Shown here: in pieces, positions 62,571-64,000 of the stretch
How positions within the stretch are numbered: the stretch's first letter is position 1
Layout: the number at the start of each line of letters is the position of its first letter
DNA from: an uncultured Oscillospiraceae bacterium
Lineage (GTDB): Bacteria; Bacillota; Clostridia; Oscillospirales; Ruminococcaceae
Assembly: GCA_904384225.1 (NCBI GenBank)
Contig: CAJFJV010000002.1
Coordinates: 1 to 64,000 of the forward strand
Reading direction: 5' to 3'
DNA length: 64,000 nt
Position numbers and translations under genes: made by a program
The notes under the pieces: generated by a model
The model's input: the letters and a program-made list of their open reading frames with translations, nothing else
Told to the model about the DNA's origin: nothing
Database searches by the model: none

Positions 62571-62618
62571 AGAAGCGCCGCATGGTTCGTCATGAATCAT
62601 GCGGCGCTTCTGATTTTT
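62571..62618 (+). terminator. Intrinsic terminator
   Basis: AGAAGCGCCGCATG (62571-62584) and CATGCGGCGCTTCT (62598-62611), 14 bp perfect, followed by GATTTTTT. Ends whatever is transcribed through the branched repeat. Confidence 0.85.
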
Positions 62619-62698
62619 TCGGCTGATGGACGGCATGTGGGTATCACAATCAGTATGATAAATGCAGTGAATATAGAATGGTGGAACTTTACAAGGAA

Positions 62699-62726
62699 TT
62701 GTTCTAGGGCACTGTCGCTCTATACT
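62699..62726 (+). promoter_or_regulatory. Promoter of the Mor-like gene
   Basis: TTGTTC (62699-62704), 16 bases, TATACT (62721-62726), after the terminator and before the gene at 62785. Confidence 0.55.
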
Positions 62727-62784
62727 GTTCCGTCGAAATCAGTCATAATGTAAGGAGGGAAAGTATATCTTGACGGAGGTGAAT

Positions 62785-63084
62785 ATGCCTATGGATCCAA
62801 GCAAAATCAAAGGTGAATACTTAAACGGCGCATACAATGAACTTGCCAACCTCCTAGGCATTGAAGCTGTTTTGAAAATATACAATACCTATCGAGGTCA
62901 ACAACTGACATTGCCTGTTCAGTTGTTCAGCAAGGACTTTATTATCCGCCAGATTGTAGAAGAATACGACGGATACAATATCAAGCAATTAGCCACAAAG
63001 TTTGGCTACAGCGAAAAATGGATACGAAAAATTTTGAAAGACCATATCGACGATATCAGTGCCAAGAAAAAGAGAAAAGAATGA
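62785..63084 (+). CDS. Mor-type transcription activator-like protein
   Basis: 99 residues: an N-terminal Mor-like dimerisation part (NELANLLGIEAVLKIYNTYRG), then a C-terminal HTH (YNIKQLATKFGYSEKWIRKIL) and a basic tail. Mor/C proteins activate middle promoters of Mu-like phages; family members occur widely in Clostridial mobile elements. GGAGGTGA precedes ATG 62785; a TTG at 62770 after AAGGAGG is a possible longer start. Confidence 0.8.
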   Translation: MPMDPSKIKGEYLNGAYNELANLLGIEAVLKIYNTYRGQQLTLPVQLFSKDFIIRQIVEEYDGYNIKQLATKFGYSEKWIRKILKDHIDDISAKKKRKE

Positions 63085-63094
63085 GGTGACATCT

Positions 63095-64000
63095 TTGGAA
63101 AACGGTTCAAAGAAGATGAATAAAAGCAGTCTGCTTATTTTAATCATTGTTGGAGTCATTGTTTTAGCGGTTGTAGGCTATGGAATCTGGCAGACGATGG
63201 GAAAGGGAACCGGCTCGTCTTCCTCTTCCGCTTTAACAGTAAGCGGCGCATTGGAGTTGAACGAAGAAAATCTGGAAGGTCGGTGGATTTGCACAGGAGA
63301 AACCGTTGCCCATGAACTTACCTTTTCCAAAGAACAGAAGCTATCCTATCAAAAATTTGAAACGGGAAATGAAATGCCCGTTCTCTCTACAACAGATGAT
63401 ACCTACAAAATTGAGGGGAATACCCTTACCCTTTCGATTTCCGTTTTAACCGGGGATATTTCAGAAACCTGTCAGGCTTCTTTAACAAAAGATACTCTGA
63501 CTCTTACCGGAACAGGTGAAAGTCCGTCACATTTTGCGGGAACCTATCGCAGAACAGAACCGGAAGAATCCTCAAGCACCGCCGAGAGCAATCTTTCTGA
63601 ACCGGAATCATCTGCGTCGCCGGAAAGCAGTTCCCCGCTGGAATCATCGTCAAAACCGCAAAACGATCAGTGGAAACCGGTATATATTTCATATATCGAA
63701 TCGCTTCACAGCGATGAATGGCAGAATTTCAAGCTGATTAACCTTGACGGAGATTCCATACCGGAACTATATATCGAGGGAAGTACAACGGCGCAGGGGA
63801 ACTTAATTTGCACCTACTCCAATGGGAAAATGGTATCAGAAAATCTCAGAAGCGGTATTACGAAATATAATGAGGGCAGTAATCGGTTGCATGTACGCAG
63901 CGGAAATATGGGGCTTTATTTTGACACGATCTACAGCATTCAAAATGGAGCCTTTATGCAACTGCACAGCGGACAATTTGAACTGCGGGATCCTTATGGG
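63095..64000 (+). CDS. Membrane-anchored surface protein, partial
   Basis: Open from TTG 63095 (after AGGTGA, overlapping the previous gene end) to the window edge, at least 302 codons. Short basic N-terminus, one membrane helix (LLILIIVGVIVLAVVGYGIW), an extracytoplasmic domain (LEGRWICTGETV), a Ser/Glu/Pro linker around residues 155-190, then a second domain with NLDGDSIPELYI, which resembles calcium-binding repeats of surface proteins. ATG 63116 is an alternative start. Function not known. Confidence 0.7.
   Translation, partial: MENGSKKMNKSSLLILIIVGVIVLAVVGYGIWQTMGKGTGSSSSSALTVSGALELNEENLEGRWICTGETVAHELTFSKEQKLSYQKFETGNEMPVLSTTDDTYKIEGNTLTLSISVLTGDISETCQASLTKDTLTLTGTGESPSHFAGTYRRTEPEESSSTAESNLSEPESSASPESSSPLESSSKPQNDQWKPVYISYIESLHSDEWQNFKLINLDGDSIPELYIEGSTTAQGNLICTYSNGKMVSENLRSGITKYNEGSNRLHVRSGNMGLYFDTIYSIQNGAFMQLHSGQFELRDPYG

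Larger units (their letters stand above)
57542..64000. mobile_element. Candidate skin-like element inserted in sigK, left part
   Basis: Begins at about GAAAATG (57542-57548), where sigK homology ends, and continues past the right edge. Visible content: double-HTH regulator, a minus-strand group (56-residue protein, two unknowns, a broken DUF927 gene), divergent HTH gene, a branched inverted repeat, Mor-type regulator and a surface protein. Base composition is AT-richer than the chromosome to the left. The serine recombinase and the second half of sigK, which the model requires, would lie to the right and are not seen. Confidence 0.65.

Noticed and set aside
1-64000. tRNA, rRNA or CRISPR array
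   Set aside because: No tRNA-like T-arm context, no rRNA segments and no regularly spaced direct repeats were noticed on either strand. A covariance search would be needed to exclude them fully.

Overview
The window looks like a chromosomal segment of a Gram-positive, spore-forming anaerobe of the class Clostridia, probably a gut Oscillospirales (Ruminococcaceae-like) lineage. The grounds are the gene order of the S10-spc-alpha ribosomal supercluster with a KOW-domain gene between map and infA, zinc-binding (C+) forms of S14, S4, L36 and adenylate kinase, a tilS-hpt-ftsH block next to dnaB-rplI-gdpP-rnj, a sporulation sigma factor K, PduL in place of a classical Pta, and strong AGGAGG ribosome binding sites with many GTG/TTG starts. 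The species cannot be named from sequence reading alone.

Layout. 1-0.5 kb: a probable free-standing structured RNA with a perfect consensus promoter and its own terminator. 0.5-2.3 kb: a sugar isomerase/epimerase-like gene and a Gfo/Idh/MocA dehydrogenase gene, translationally coupled. 2.4-5.4 kb: a P-type cation ATPase behind a yybP-ykoY (manganese) riboswitch with an intrinsic terminator. 5.5-12 kb: a glycan degradation cluster on the minus strand (GH125, a CBM9-like protein, GH95, GH3) with two promoters and no visible signal peptides, so it probably acts on imported oligosaccharides. 12-12.9 kb: a YwaF/TIGR02206 membrane protein. 13-29 kb: the ribosomal supercluster from rpsJ to rplQ, including secY, adk, map, infA and rpoA, with a long leader carrying terminator-like hairpins. 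29.1-30.6 kb: an M29 aminopeptidase and a membrane zinc-ribbon protein. 31-41 kb: a minus-strand housekeeping block rnj-gdpP-rplI-dnaB-tilS-hpt-ftsH, covering RNA decay, c-di-AMP turnover, replication, tRNA modification, purine salvage and membrane proteolysis. 41-45.6 kb: GH127 arabinofuranosidase-like enzyme, then nadB-nadC. 45.7-47.9 kb: a candidate small RNA with three C-rich segments, then asnB. 48-54.4 kb: MATE transporter, DUF3784-like protein, metallophosphoesterase, alpha/beta hydrolase, NUDIX hydrolase, a flavoprotein reductase and a small conserved protein. 54.5-55.8 kb: a complete IS3-family element sitting in the loop of a terminator. 55.9-57 kb: PduL and a MazF toxin without an adjacent antitoxin.

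57.2 kb to the right edge: the gene for pro-sigma K is cut right after its conserved ARCIEN segment, the same place where the skin elements of Bacillus subtilis and Clostridioides difficile interrupt sigK. What follows is foreign in style: AT-richer, with HTH regulators, a DUF927 helicase-like gene broken by one in-frame TGA, a repeated TCGGAC/GTCCGA operator-like dyad, a large branched inverted repeat, a Mor-type activator and a surface protein that runs off the window. Neither the C-terminal half of sigK nor a recombinase is visible, so a skin-like developmental element longer than 6.4 kb is my leading interpretation but is not proven here.

Intrinsic terminators in this genome are often very long, nearly perfect hairpins (14-27 bp). 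No tRNA, rRNA or CRISPR array was seen.
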